DNA from: a virus
IMG/VR virus record: IMGVR_UViG_3300023296_001057
Location: 1-64,000 of that record
DNA: 64,000 bases
Direction: 5' to 3' (one strand)
Positions within the stretch are counted from its first letter, which is position 1. Every line of letters starts with the position of its first letter. This document shows, in pieces, positions 39,829 to 49,145 of this stretch. The translations under genes were made by a program, and so were the position numbers. A model generated the notes under the pieces. It did not search any database and was not told where the DNA came from. It saw nothing but the letters and a program-made list of their open reading frames with translations.

Positions 39829-40638
39829 TTATTCTTCTTTAAAGTTTCCATTTATTTCACTGTTGAAAAGATTCTCATCAAATGCGTAGGTCTTTTTTTT
39901 ATAAGATAACCACTCTTCATCTCGTTCAGGATGATCTCTCCAATCATATTTTAGCTTTTTAAATTGATTTTCCTCTTTCCATAATTTATAAAATAAGTTT
40001 TGTTTTACATTAGGAGTCGATTGTATGATAATTTTTGCACTTGGAACTAATCTCATGTACTGATATATATCTTCTTGGCGATTATTAAATGCGAAATCAT
40101 TAGATATGATCAGAGAAGGTTTTATTGATTTTATTTTTTTATCTGTTGTAACGTTAGTATACTTTATATAAGAACCGTTACTAAATTTAAGATCTCGCTG
40201 ATTAGGTAATACGGGGATGGATGAATTTAACGCATATAGTTCATTTAAATTTTGAAAAAATCTATCTTTATTTTTTTGTTCTATATGTCTATTTACTGAA
40301 AAATTTATAGTAGTAAAGTTATCATTAAAAAACATACTATGAATTGAATATACTGTTAATAAATTATCCATTCCCATTTGCCTTGCTGAACATATCATAT
40401 GTTTAGTATTTGATACCAATGATTGTAGTATCTCTTTTTGAAACGGATATAATTTAAACGGTATAAGTCCATTTTCAACAGTTTGTATTTTCATATAATT
40501 CTCTACAAAATACGTAATATCTGTTTTACATCGTTCAAATTCGGTCAGAGTTTCTACATTATCAATACTAATCCACTTAGGTAGCGTAACCCCAAATGGT
40601 AGTATTGCCATTGTTTTAATAAAATTTAGTCGTTTCAT
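39829..40638 (-). CDS. Degenerate terminase large-subunit ATPase domain
   Basis: 269 residues, about half of a gp17-type terminase. The adenine/Walker A region reads CSARQMGMDNLL where ARQxGKTT is expected, and Walker B reads LIISNDFAFN where DE is expected, so both catalytic residues are lost. A C-terminal nuclease domain is absent. It may be an inactive regulatory paralogue or decayed gene. Its first 18 residues recur in the 40-residue ORF at 8063-8185. Confidence 0.65.
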   Translation of the reverse strand: MKRLNFIKTMAILPFGVTLPKWISIDNVETLTEFERCKTDITYFVENYMKIQTVENGLIPFKLYPFQKEILQSLVSNTKHMICSARQMGMDNLLTVYSIHSMFFNDNFTTINFSVNRHIEQKNKDRFFQNLNELYALNSSIPVLPNQRDLKFSNGSYIKYTNVTTDKKIKSIKPSLIISNDFAFNNRQEDIYQYMRLVPSAKIIIQSTPNVKQNLFYKLWKEENQFKKLKYDWRDHPERDEEWLSYKKKTYAFDENLFNSEINGNFKEE

Positions 40639-40654
40639 TATGTTTTATTTTTAA

Positions 40655-41896
40655 TTATCTACCCACTTCTTTGATATATTTTTTCTTGGCAGTTTCCCAA
40701 TCCATACCTATGATCGGAAGATACCATAATAACTCAGGTTTTATTCTATCGTCCTCAATTAATTTTAGGTATCGCCTTTTAGCTTTTTTCTTCCACCATT
40801 TCAAAGAGTATTCATCACCTTCTTTAAATTTAGTTTTCATCACTAAATCTTCTTCAGGTATTTCATCTCGTAAAAATTCATTACCGTTATCATACATCAT
40901 TGCTAAATATACACCACGCTTAAATCCATGGTGGTACTCTGATTGTTTGATTCCTAATTCTTTAAATATCATACCTAATATTCGCTGTTTAATACCACTA
41001 ACTGGGCCAGATGCACCCTCTCCCGTTCCCATACTTTTACCGTTGCGGATACGTTCATTTGTGATCTTTTTCTCATAATCATCTGCTCTATGCTTTTTTA
41101 ACCATTGATGCCAAGGTTCGTATACAGAATCATCAGGTTTGATACTAATTTTGCCTTTACTTTCACCTAGAGTTTTAAAATGTGGTATACCATTATACTG
41201 TGAATGAACTCCATATAAAGAAGTAGTACCAACTCCTATTAATCTATCACCATATTTACTTTCCCATGCATCCCTTACAACTGGAGATGTTGCCATACAC
41301 GCAATTAACTTACCTCCTAAAAAATTATATCCCAATGGTTGTGTAGAAACTATAGTTGTTGCAATAGCAGTATTGTTTAATTTACCTTTTTTAAATCTAT
41401 CATCACGCGACCATCCAATATAAGCATCTCTTACTCCAAGTGAAGTTACATCAGAACCAACTGAAATTTGTCCTAATATTTTATTAGTTTTTTTATCACG
41501 AACATTAAATTTTAGATTTCTACCAGGATTAGCTACATATGCCATTGTATGAATTAGTTTCCTTACTTCAACCCATTGAGTCGCATCATCAGAATTTTCT
41601 ATATATTCTACAAATGGTTCTAATTCATCTATTTCTTTTAATGTTACATCAACGTTATAAATATCTTTCGGCATCCATAATTGATCATAATTTAATGCCA
41701 ATTGAGATTTTTTTGAATATGATGATTTTAAATCTTTGTTCCACTCTTCCCATTTTTTATAAAGAGTTTGTTCCTCTACACTCATATTATAAAGATAGTC
41801 CATATTTTCTATAAACTTCTTTTTTTCTACTTCAAAGTTAAATTCACCATCATCAAAATCATCACCATTATCCCAAAAATTATTATTTCCTATCAT
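40655..41896 (-). CDS. DUF4338-like (Mom/GNAT-related) protein
   Basis: 413 residues. RDAYIGWSRDDRFK (about 154-167), YNFLGGKLIACMATSPVV (about 192-209) and YNGIPHFKTLGESKGK (about 235-250) match DUF4338-type proteins, which I associate with the GNAT-like fold of Mom. The surrounding region is charged helix. It lies 1-3 kb from two Mom-like genes, so a role in base modification is possible but unproven. Confidence 0.55.
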   Translation of the reverse strand: MIGNNNFWDNGDDFDDGEFNFEVEKKKFIENMDYLYNMSVEEQTLYKKWEEWNKDLKSSYSKKSQLALNYDQLWMPKDIYNVDVTLKEIDELEPFVEYIENSDDATQWVEVRKLIHTMAYVANPGRNLKFNVRDKKTNKILGQISVGSDVTSLGVRDAYIGWSRDDRFKKGKLNNTAIATTIVSTQPLGYNFLGGKLIACMATSPVVRDAWESKYGDRLIGVGTTSLYGVHSQYNGIPHFKTLGESKGKISIKPDDSVYEPWHQWLKKHRADDYEKKITNERIRNGKSMGTGEGASGPVSGIKQRILGMIFKELGIKQSEYHHGFKRGVYLAMMYDNGNEFLRDEIPEEDLVMKTKFKEGDEYSLKWWKKKAKRRYLKLIEDDRIKPELLWYLPIIGMDWETAKKKYIKEVGR

Positions 41897-41901
41897 AGTT
41901 A

Positions 41902-43035
41902 TCGTTCACTGAATTTTTCATGTAATTTTTTTAACATTATACTTTCATTTTTAGATAGTTCTTTGGCTCTTTTTAAACTCATTTGTTCACGCTCTTGTCT
42001 ATAACTATCGTTATCTAATATTTTGTCCAACGCATCAAAAAGGTCTGATTTGTATTAAAAAAATAAACCGTCTGGTTCAATTTCTCTGTAACATAACGAT
42101 TCCTGATAAATCATAGGTGTACCGTTCATAAGACAATCTGTAGCAGATACCGACCATCCGTAATTTGTTTGTCGCATTTGAACACCTACTTTACATTCCT
42201 GTAACCTTTTGTAGTATTCTTGTTTTGGTGATTTGGAATTATCTATCCAATTTTCAGGAGACTTACGATTTAATTGTGGAATCCAAACTACAAAATCATC
42301 ACGCCGTTCTCTATACTCTCTCATTAATTTTAAAAATTTAGGATATCCCTTATACCCTGCAGCTCGGTGATTAAATACAATAATATTTCGCTTATCAGTT
42401 GATGGAGTTTCAATAATCTTATTTTCTTGAACTCCTAAATTCCAAACTTGTAAAATAGAATCTAATTTCTGTACAAACGATTTATTAAATATTTCTCCAG
42501 CTTCTTTTAAAACACGATTCTTTTGATCTAATGTATTTAAATAACACGTTTCCATTTGAGATACACCTAATAATTCAACAGGCAACCATAACCATTTTGG
42601 TTTCCCTGGTCGATTATCAGGCCCATTTGCAACCGATGTTTCCCACCAATGACAATATCCGATTATTGATGTATCCATGTGCTTTTTATATCTCCCAACT
42701 TGTGTCCAATCTGGTAAATGAGAATAAATAATATCATAATCTACATCACGCAATAAAGCTACCAATTTATCATCAGGAAATGATCTTTGATTCATCATAT
42801 CACCTGGAATATCCATTTGATGTTGTTTCACATTTCCTAAGTTTAGCTTTTTACTTACATTGCCAGTGGGCATTATAATATGCCAAAAATAATCACCATA
42901 TAGCTCTAAACCTTTAATATGGTTATAGATAACATCTACAAATGAATCCTTTTCAATATTAGATGAATTAGTAATATTTGGTATTACTAATATTTTTTTA
43001 CTATTATTATAATCTATACTATCCCAATATTTCAT
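41902..43035 (-). CDS. GT-B-like glycosyltransferase with in-frame ochre codon
   Basis: The frame from 43035 is open for 326 codons to a TAA at 42055. In the same frame, directly after this TAA, 50 more codons continue (YKSDLFDALDKILDNDSY...), ending at 41902. The conserved region is HMDTSIIGYCHWWE, VFNHRAAGYKGYPKFLKL, and near the end SATDCLMNGTPMIYQESL, which fits a GT4-type donor domain. The stop codon probably removes the last helix of an otherwise complete enzyme. Confidence 0.65.
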
Positions 43036-43066
43036 TATTTATTTAATTTAAAAATCAATACATTAC

Positions 43067-43678
43067 TTACCAATAATTCTGCTTAAAATCAGAATCAGGT
43101 GAATATGTAAGGTGGTGTTCTATATCTGGCATAAATTTATCTACATCCTTTGGGTATGGATATATATCATGCTTTAATCGTTTGTGTAAATTTTTCTTCT
43201 CAGCTTTTGATTGTGCTAGTATTTGAATGTATCGGTGTTTAGGCGGTTCCATTCTTCTCCAAAATTCTTTATAGCCATCTTTTCCGATTTCATGTTTCAA
43301 ATGTTCTAAATTTGAACTTCCCCATTTTGTATATACCGTTCTGGAATGAATCCATTTGTATGGATCTTTCTGTAAAGATATTCCATAATTGGGCATAAGT
43401 GCTATTTCATCTGAAGTAGATTGGTAAATCCAATTCGTAGCTTGATAGATTCCACCTAAATGACCTTGTCCATTATCTGCGTAACTAAGTAAAACTTTGA
43501 TGTTTTCATCATTTTCTTTTATCCATCGGAAAGTTTTTGCCAATGCATTAGATTCAATATTTGTTCCATATCCATCGTGAATATACAACCTAGTCAATTC
43601 TAATACATTATCTTTCGTAAGACCGTCACAAATAGATGTTGGTGCCTTTGCCCTACTGGAAAGCCATATATAGCACAA
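43067..43678 (-). CDS. Mom-like modification protein A, C-terminal part
   Basis: 203 codons from a TTG. LLSYADNGQGHLGGIYQATNW (about 84-104) is the conserved Mom-family core (Mu Mom makes carbamoylmethyl-adenine). The N-terminal 15 residues are noise; the true N-terminus is in ORF 43600 in another frame. The tail is basic (AEKKNLHKRLKHDIYPYPKD). Confidence 0.65.
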   Translation of the reverse strand: MCYIWLSSRAKAPTSICDGLTKDNVLELTRLYIHDGYGTNIESNALAKTFRWIKENDENIKVLLSYADNGQGHLGGIYQATNWIYQSTSDEIALMPNYGISLQKDPYKWIHSRTVYTKWGSSNLEHLKHEIGKDGYKEFWRRMEPPKHRYIQILAQSKAEKKNLHKRLKHDIYPYPKDVDKFMPDIEHHLTYSPDSDFKQNYW

Positions 43679-43869
43679 CCAACTAAGGTATCATTGTTAC
43701 CAAGTATATCTTCTTCATCTTCCTCATAATAAATACCAATTGCGTATCTACAAGCACTCCAATAATGAGTATAGTGATATTTTACTATTAAATCTTTAGC
43801 TATATTTTTATTTATAAGCGAAACTTTAACTTTATCTGTATCACAATATTTTTTTCCCTCTACTTTCAT
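43600..43869 (-). CDS. Mom-like modification protein A, N-terminal part
   Basis: 89 codons. KYHYTHYWSACRYAIGIYYE (about 29-48) and VGCAIYGFPVG (about 63-73) are the Mom-like GNAT start. From about residue 74 the natural continuation (AKAPTSICDGLTKDNVLELTRLYI) is in the other frame, reached by a one-base shift in GTAGGGCAAAGG near 43650. Overlaps the HD gene by 4 bp. Confidence 0.65.
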   Translation of the reverse strand: MKVEGKKYCDTDKVKVSLINKNIAKDLIVKYHYTHYWSACRYAIGIYYEEDEEDILGNNDTLVGCAIYGFPVGQRHQHLFVTVLRKIMY

Positions 43870-44531
43870 TTACTCTTCGTTCTTTCATATTCGGCCAATT
43901 CAATTCTACAGCTCATTATATCCCCCCAATGAATAATATACGGCAACTCCGTTTTAAGAAATCCACCTGGAGAATAGTTAATATAATATGATTTTGCTGA
44001 TTCATTATATAACCCATCTGCCAATTTAATACCTAACATTTCTTTTTGACTGTATTTAATACCATATTGATTCAATAACCATAAGGCTCTATCTGTTACA
44101 TCCATCCAGTGTAATTCAGGGTTAACTACAAATAATGAATTTTGATTCTTTCTATGCCAGTCCGATGTTTGTTCTATATAGTGAGGTTTTTCACCATCAC
44201 CAACTTTACCTAAATCATGGTGAAGTGCTGCGAAAAACAGTTCTTCATCTGTAAAATTAATGTTTCCACCACCATCCGCAAACATTTTTTTAATGTTATA
44301 TGCATTCTTACATACATTTAAAACGTGATCCATATATCCACCTACATAAGCGGAATGAAAATGAGCTTTACCACTTGAGGGCGCAAACATCATTTCTTCT
44401 CCTAATTCATCCATTGAATACATATGTAATAATTTATTTAAGCGTTCTTCATCATTTGAAAATGCCTTTTTTATAAATTCAAGAAATCGTTCGTAATTTT
44501 TAACTAATTGCTCTTCGTTATATTTTATCAT
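43866..44531 (-). CDS. HD-domain nucleotidohydrolase
   Basis: 221 residues. FHSAYVGGYMDHVLNVCKN (about 58-76), ALHHDLGKVGDG (about 101-112) and a late IHWGDIMSC are HD-phosphohydrolase signatures (metal-dependent phosphatase on nucleotides). Sandwiched between two Mom-like genes, so it may shape the nucleotide pool for modification; this is inference. Confidence 0.75.
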   Translation of the reverse strand: MIKYNEEQLVKNYERFLEFIKKAFSNDEERLNKLLHMYSMDELGEEMMFAPSSGKAHFHSAYVGGYMDHVLNVCKNAYNIKKMFADGGGNINFTDEELFFAALHHDLGKVGDGEKPHYIEQTSDWHRKNQNSLFVVNPELHWMDVTDRALWLLNQYGIKYSQKEMLGIKLADGLYNESAKSYYINYSPGGFLKTELPYIIHWGDIMSCRIELAEYERTKSK

Positions 44532-44539
44532 AGTTCCTT

Positions 44540-44733
44540 TTAAAAAAATTTGTTTATCATAACAGTATGGTCTGGATCATAACTCGCATCATATCTACTA
44601 TTTTCTCCTTTGGGATATGGCAAAATTTCATATAATTCAGAAATTTCTGTTTTTAATCTTCGTCTATCCGATTTTGTACCTGTTACTTGAAAATATCTAT
44701 GCTTCCCAACTTGGTCTTTTGTCTCAACTATAT
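44540..44733 (-). CDS. Mom-like modification protein B, C-terminal tail in another frame
   Basis: After the stop of ORF 44724 the frame shifts and continues ENIVETKDQVGKHRYFQVTG... to YPKGENSRYDASYDPDH and a stop at 44540. The same IVETKDxxGKHRYF pattern is expected at the end of Mom-like proteins (compare KHRYIQILAQSK in copy A), so this is the true C-terminus. The shift lies near GAAATGGGAAAATA. Confidence 0.55.
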
Positions 44734-45194
44734 TTTCCCATTTCTACTAATTTAGGAATAGATGATGTTCCGTAGATATCATGAACTGATCTTCTAGAAA
44801 TTTTCTTTCCATTCACAAACATGAGTTTTTCAGCAGATGAATATCCAGTGTATAACCAATTTGTAGCTTGATATATGTAACCATAATGTCCTTGATTTTC
44901 ATCAGCGTATGAAACAACTACCGATGGTTCATTAATTTGTTTTAATGATTGAGACAAAAACCAAGATAAGGTATTCTTTTTAAGTTCATCATTTAACACC
45001 ATTCTACTCAATTCATATACAGAGGTTGAAAAATCAAAAGAACCAGTTGGATATGAAAATGCACAAATCCCTTCTAATTTAGAATCAATAACTAATCCAA
45101 AAGTAAAGGCAATTGAAAATGGCATTCGTTTTAAATAATGTTTTTTCAAAAACCAATCTTTATATGTAGATTTATTTAATCTTACTACATCCAT
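44724..45194 (-). CDS. Mom-like modification protein B
   Basis: 156 residues. WFLKKHYLKRMPFSIAFTFG (about 14-33), VYELSRMVLNDELKKNTLSW (about 58-77), VVSYADENQGHYGYIYQATN (about 96-115). These are hallmarks of the phage Mom family (GNAT fold), which modifies adenine in DNA. The last few residues come from a frameshift; the rest of the protein is at 44540-44733. Confidence 0.75.
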   Translation of the reverse strand: MDVVRLNKSTYKDWFLKKHYLKRMPFSIAFTFGLVIDSKLEGICAFSYPTGSFDFSTSVYELSRMVLNDELKKNTLSWFLSQSLKQINEPSVVVSYADENQGHYGYIYQATNWLYTGYSSAEKLMFVNGKKISRRSVHDIYGTSSIPKLVEMGKYS

Positions 45195-45226
45195 ATTAAT
45201 CTTTACTTTTGGATAGTTACTATCTA

Positions 45227-45922
45227 CTATTGAATTTGAACTAAATAATAACTACTTTTATATTCACTATCGCTAAATGAAACATACGCCAACCCATCCG
45301 TTGAAATTTTTAATACGGAATATGAAGAATCTTTGTTTGCCATTAGAATTTGCTTTAAATATCTAGCAGAAAAAGAGATTGGGGAAACATCACCATCTGT
45401 TTTTGCTGTTACTTGTAAGGAAATTCTATTTGTATTCACTGTAGAATATCCCAATATAATTTCAGATTTTTCTCCTTTGGAAACAAATGTAAACGTATCT
45501 GATTCAGTTAAAGCGCCTTTAGATTTAATAAATCTATTTACCACATCTGCTCCTAGTGTAACTTCAATATTAAATTCTGGCAGTTCCTTTAAAGCAGGAA
45601 CATCTGGAATAACTATTTCCGATGCCAACATGTAATTTATTTTAGATAAATTATCTGAAAATTGTAAGCTTCCAGGTGTTTCTTTTACTGTGATTTCATC
45701 ATCTAATACAGTAAGGAATTGTTTTAGTTGAGATGTGGTATAAATGCCAAATGAACCATTTGGAAACTCTATATTTGCCGCTGATACTTCACCCAATAAA
45801 CTTTTATCATCTGAAATCATTCGGACTGTTAACGAATCATCTGTTGATTTAATCACTACAGAATCTACTTCGCCGCCAAGTGAATATCTATTAATAAAAC
45901 CTTCTAATTTTTGTTTGTTCAT
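45227..45922 (-). CDS. Sliding clamp (gp45-like)
   Basis: 231 residues, two repeated beta-rich domains: DSVVIKSTDDSLTVRMIS (about 20-37) and ISFSARYLKQILMANKDSS (about 178-196). It is the processivity clamp for the polymerase and, in T4, also needed for late transcription. Own promoter at 45951-45979; upstream lies the polymerase gene. Confidence 0.8.
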   Translation of the reverse strand: MNKQKLEGFINRYSLGGEVDSVVIKSTDDSLTVRMISDDKSLLGEVSAANIEFPNGSFGIYTTSQLKQFLTVLDDEITVKETPGSLQFSDNLSKINYMLASEIVIPDVPALKELPEFNIEVTLGADVVNRFIKSKGALTESDTFTFVSKGEKSEIILGYSTVNTNRISLQVTAKTDGDVSPISFSARYLKQILMANKDSSYSVLKISTDGLAYVSFSDSEYKSSYYLVQIQ

Positions 45923-45950
45923 TTTTATGTTATTTAAGTTTATATATTAT

Positions 45951-45979
45951 AATATACAAAAAAATATATTAATTGTCAA
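45951..45979 (-). promoter_or_regulatory. Early-type promoter
   Basis: TTGACA, 17 bp, TATATT; 29 bp before the clamp start at 45922. Confidence 0.8.
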
Positions 45980-45992
45980 TTTATTTTTCATT

Positions 45993-46700
45993 TTAAAAAC
46001 TAAAAAATTCTTTACTTTTGTTTTGATGTGAGATTACACTTCTCCATCCTAATGCAGAAAAGAAATCAGTGAATTTTGATAATAATTCTCTTTCGAATAT
46101 TTTATCATAATCTATGTACGTTTGAATAATATCCATTATTTCATCGGGATCTTCATCTCCGGAAAAGGCAAGTGCACTCAATCCAAATGGATTGTTTTTT
46201 AAATAAGCCCACTTTAATTTATCACCATCTTTGAACGGTGGATATTTATATGCACATTTAAAATGTATTAATAGTTGGTTATAAGCAATTGCTGCTTTAA
46301 CGTGAGCGGGAGTTGATTTTTTAAAATTAAACAGTGAACCTTGCTTACCTTCAGGTAAATATTTAGTCATATTTTTCACTGCCGTACTTTTTGATATTTC
46401 CAATATTCCCAGCTCTGGTAATTTATTTTTAAAATGGCTTATTTTACCTGATAATAGTTCTTCATCTTCACCGTTTAATATACCAATTAGTATTTCTGAC
46501 ATAAATTCTCTAAATGCCATTGGGAATGATGATCTTACAGTATCCAATCCCTTTACATCTAATTTTTCAACTGGAATTCCATTATCTGATATGATCCATT
46601 GTGCGTATCTCTTTTTTGCTACCCAAAATCCAGCCTTTGATACGTATTCTTTTTTTATTTCAAATCTATGATCTGGTGCATTAAACATTTTCGTAGACAT
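45993..46700 (-). CDS. B-family DNA polymerase, C-terminal part (gp43-like)
   Basis: 235 codons. KKRYAQWIISDNG..KLDVKGLD (about 28-52) and STPAHVKAAIAYNQLLIHF (about 130-148) match the gp43 thumb and palm C-terminus; it ends with a basic tail (the clamp-binding end). Its coding extends upstream to about 46850 in the same frame (SIFVSAVPLLNHRYPDWK...) and includes the DS of motif C, so the polymerase is broken at its catalytic motif. Confidence 0.8.
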   Translation of the reverse strand: MSTKMFNAPDHRFEIKKEYVSKAGFWVAKKRYAQWIISDNGIPVEKLDVKGLDTVRSSFPMAFREFMSEILIGILNGEDEELLSGKISHFKNKLPELGILEISKSTAVKNMTKYLPEGKQGSLFNFKKSTPAHVKAAIAYNQLLIHFKCAYKYPPFKDGDKLKWAYLKNNPFGLSALAFSGDEDPDEIMDIIQTYIDYDKIFERELLSKFTDFFSALGWRSVISHQNKSKEFFSF

Positions 46701-47037
46701 GATATTGTAAAAATTATTTAAATATTCTTGAAATTCTGAAGCTATTTCATTTACTTTTTCTGCAATCTTATCATCATCTAATGATTTCCAATCTGGATAT
46801 CTATGATTTAAAAGTGGAACTGCTGAGACAAATATGGAATCAATCAGGTGTCGACATATATAATATGATTCATATTATCTATATCGACATTGACGCCCTC
46901 GTTACGTCTAATTTTATTTATTTTCATATACTTTTATTTTTCCTTTATAATTAATTTCTATAAATTTACAATTTAATTCATTAACAATATTCATTCTCCG
47001 TTGGTTATCTTTTTCCCGTAATTATATTATATAATTA
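46701..47037 (-). other. Broken DNA polymerase junction
   Basis: 337 nt holding the missing middle of gp43. On the minus strand: a double stop (TAATAA), a 26-codon frame MNIVNELNCKFIEINYKGKIKV..., then, in the next frame, NHIIYVDT, and after an extra 5 nt (TGATTGATTCC) DSIFVSAVPLL. Together these would spell motif C (YVDTDS). CKFIEINYKGKIKVYE has the feel of an intein block-F strand pair. Confidence 0.6.
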
Positions 47038-48807
47038 TTAAGTTTTAGGTAAAATTAAATCATCACCATCTTCTAATTCACTGGCGGGTATAGTTAAAAG
47101 TACGTTATTACGTTTTACATTTACTACATTATTAGAATACATTTTAATTGTTGTACCATTATCCATATCCAAAAAGAATTGATTACCTAATTCTTTACTA
47201 TATTTTCTGGATGCGGCTTTAGCAGTTGCCTTTATTACTTCTACACCAGTAGTGGTTACAGCTTCAGCATTATCTAAATCAAAAAATCGCCAGTTCTGCA
47301 ATCCAAGTACACCGTACAGAGAATTGAGTAGAATTTTTTGAATTAATTGACGTTTCTTATAAAATTGATACTTCTCTTCATCTCCAGAATTACCATATTT
47401 TTTCTCCAATTTTCGGTATTCTACTCTAGTTCCGAACCAAGTATTTAATATATCAGGAATACATCCTTCTTTATCTAAATCATAAATAACACCATTTGGC
47501 GATATTGAAAAATTAAATTTAGTTAATAGTTGTTGAATCTCAGATACGGTAACCGGTTGTCCATTTAACTCATAATCATTATCTTCTTCTTTCAAATATT
47601 TTTCTAGATCAAAATTTTGAATCACTCCCATTTTGGTTTCTGGACTTATATTTAAACTCATAATAATAGACGGATACAAGGAAGTTAAATCTAAATCAAA
47701 TATCCAATCATACTTACCCGGAATAGGTTGTTTTACAAAAGCACCAGTGAATTTAACAGTATCTTCTTCATATGCTTGATATTTTTTATTAGGGGCAATC
47801 TTTCCCTTTCGTTTCAAATATGTCAAAATTGCACCTTCTAAATATCTAGATGAAAAAACAATATCTTCATACGAAATGTGACCGATGTGACATATACCTC
47901 TTGCCAAATCTATAAAATCTAACTTTTTATCTAATCCTACTACAATGTCAACATCAACTAAGTTATATTCAATAAATTTATTAATATCATTTTTAAATAA
48001 ATCATCTAACGAACCTTCATACTCAATCTTACCTTTTCCAATTTCCAATTTTCCAACTGTATCTAATCGGTAATTATCTAATTCATTATATGTGAATTTT
48101 TTATACAACATCATATAATCTAAACATGATACACCTGCAATCTGATAAACTTTTCTGAATTTATGATAATTAACTACTCCGATTGGCGATAAATTATTAG
48201 CTTGCCTCTCCCCTAAAACATTTCTCAATCTATTATATAGATAAGGAACATCAAAGAAATCAATGTTCCATCCAGTAATTATATCAGGATTAATTTCTTG
48301 ATACTTATTAATAAATGTTTGTAATAAGTTTTTCTCATTATTAAATGGTTTGATATGAACAGTTCTACCATCTATTTCAGTAAACCGTTCAGTCAATAAT
48401 TGCTCTTTATCTAAAATATAAACAAAATATTCATTTGATAAAGAATCATGTCCACCAATCGCAGTAATCTCATTGTTACCTTCCATTGGATTTGGTAGCC
48501 CAGTATCCATTTCAACCTCAATATCAAACGTTAAAACTACATTTCCTTCAGATAATTCATCTGATTCTGTGTATAAATCAATAAGTGTGCGAGTAATTGG
48601 TTGAACATCTGATTCAAATAATTCACTATGTTCATCTTTATTCGGGTAGGCTATTTTTGATAACTTATCACCATATATTGATTCGTACTCTCCGTTATCA
48701 TCTTTAACATATCCATAAGGTCTAAATTTAAAATGGGCGTATCCTTCATAATCATCCCATAGATGTATAGTGCTTGATCTTCTATCGTAGTATACATTTT
48801 TGTACAT
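47038..48807 (-). CDS. B-family DNA polymerase, N-terminal part (gp43-like)
   Basis: 589 residues. Exo I FDIEVE (about 94-99), Exo II WNIDFFDVPY, motif A FDLDLTSLYPSII (about 371-383) and motif B KKRQLIQKILLNSLYG (about 483-498) are intact. After KYSKELGN the sequence becomes beta-rich (MDNGTTIKMYSNNVVNVKRN) and stops, before motif C. This last segment resembles the middle of an intein-type Hint fold but has no block A Cys/Ser. T4 gp43 is a single 898-residue chain. Confidence 0.8.
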   Translation of the reverse strand: MYKNVYYDRRSSTIHLWDDYEGYAHFKFRPYGYVKDDNGEYESIYGDKLSKIAYPNKDEHSELFESDVQPITRTLIDLYTESDELSEGNVVLTFDIEVEMDTGLPNPMEGNNEITAIGGHDSLSNEYFVYILDKEQLLTERFTEIDGRTVHIKPFNNEKNLLQTFINKYQEINPDIITGWNIDFFDVPYLYNRLRNVLGERQANNLSPIGVVNYHKFRKVYQIAGVSCLDYMMLYKKFTYNELDNYRLDTVGKLEIGKGKIEYEGSLDDLFKNDINKFIEYNLVDVDIVVGLDKKLDFIDLARGICHIGHISYEDIVFSSRYLEGAILTYLKRKGKIAPNKKYQAYEEDTVKFTGAFVKQPIPGKYDWIFDLDLTSLYPSIIMSLNISPETKMGVIQNFDLEKYLKEEDNDYELNGQPVTVSEIQQLLTKFNFSISPNGVIYDLDKEGCIPDILNTWFGTRVEYRKLEKKYGNSGDEEKYQFYKKRQLIQKILLNSLYGVLGLQNWRFFDLDNAEAVTTTGVEVIKATAKAASRKYSKELGNQFFLDMDNGTTIKMYSNNVVNVKRNNVLLTIPASELEDGDDLILPKT

Positions 48808-48811
48808 TTAT

Positions 48812-49126
48812 TTATTTATTTTTATATTTATTAAGTTCATTTTCATCAATTTTTGTACATGATAATTGATTAGGTGGTGAGTTGCTATTTAATTCTATAA
48901 TAAACTCATCTTCAATTAATTCATTAACATCTACATTATGTAAGTTATCTACTAAAAGATGCTTCCACGTTTTACCTTTTACAATAGATTTTACATTCCA
49001 AGTAGATATATTATGATTTTTGGCAATGACTCGATGAGTAAATCCTTGTTTTGAAAGCTTACGTATTTCCAATACTTGATCTGCTGTCAGCTTGGAATTT
49101 GGATGTAGTTCACCCTTTAGTGCCAT
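48812..49126 (-). CDS. HTH protein resembling homing-endonuclease tails
   Basis: 104 residues. GELHPNSKLTADQVLEIRKL (about 5-24) and HNISTWNVKSIVKGKTWKHL (about 38-57) are the NUMOD/HTH segments found at the C-terminus of phage HNH endonucleases. No nuclease domain remains. It abuts the polymerase gene, which fits a decayed homing endonuclease. Confidence 0.65.
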   Translation of the reverse strand: MALKGELHPNSKLTADQVLEIRKLSKQGFTHRVIAKNHNISTWNVKSIVKGKTWKHLLVDNLHNVDVNELIEDEFIIELNSNSPPNQLSCTKIDENELNKYKNK

Positions 49127-49145
49127 AATGATTATTGTGTAACAG

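Noticed and set aside
40655-41896. Terminase large or portal subunit by position after the dead terminase domain
   Set aside because: No Walker or nuclease motif; its conserved blocks fit a DUF4338-type protein instead.
46701-47037. Group I intron in the polymerase gene
   Set aside because: No catalytic-core pairing (P3/P7/P8-like) or intron-encoded gene was recognised, and both flanks carry coding-like peptides.
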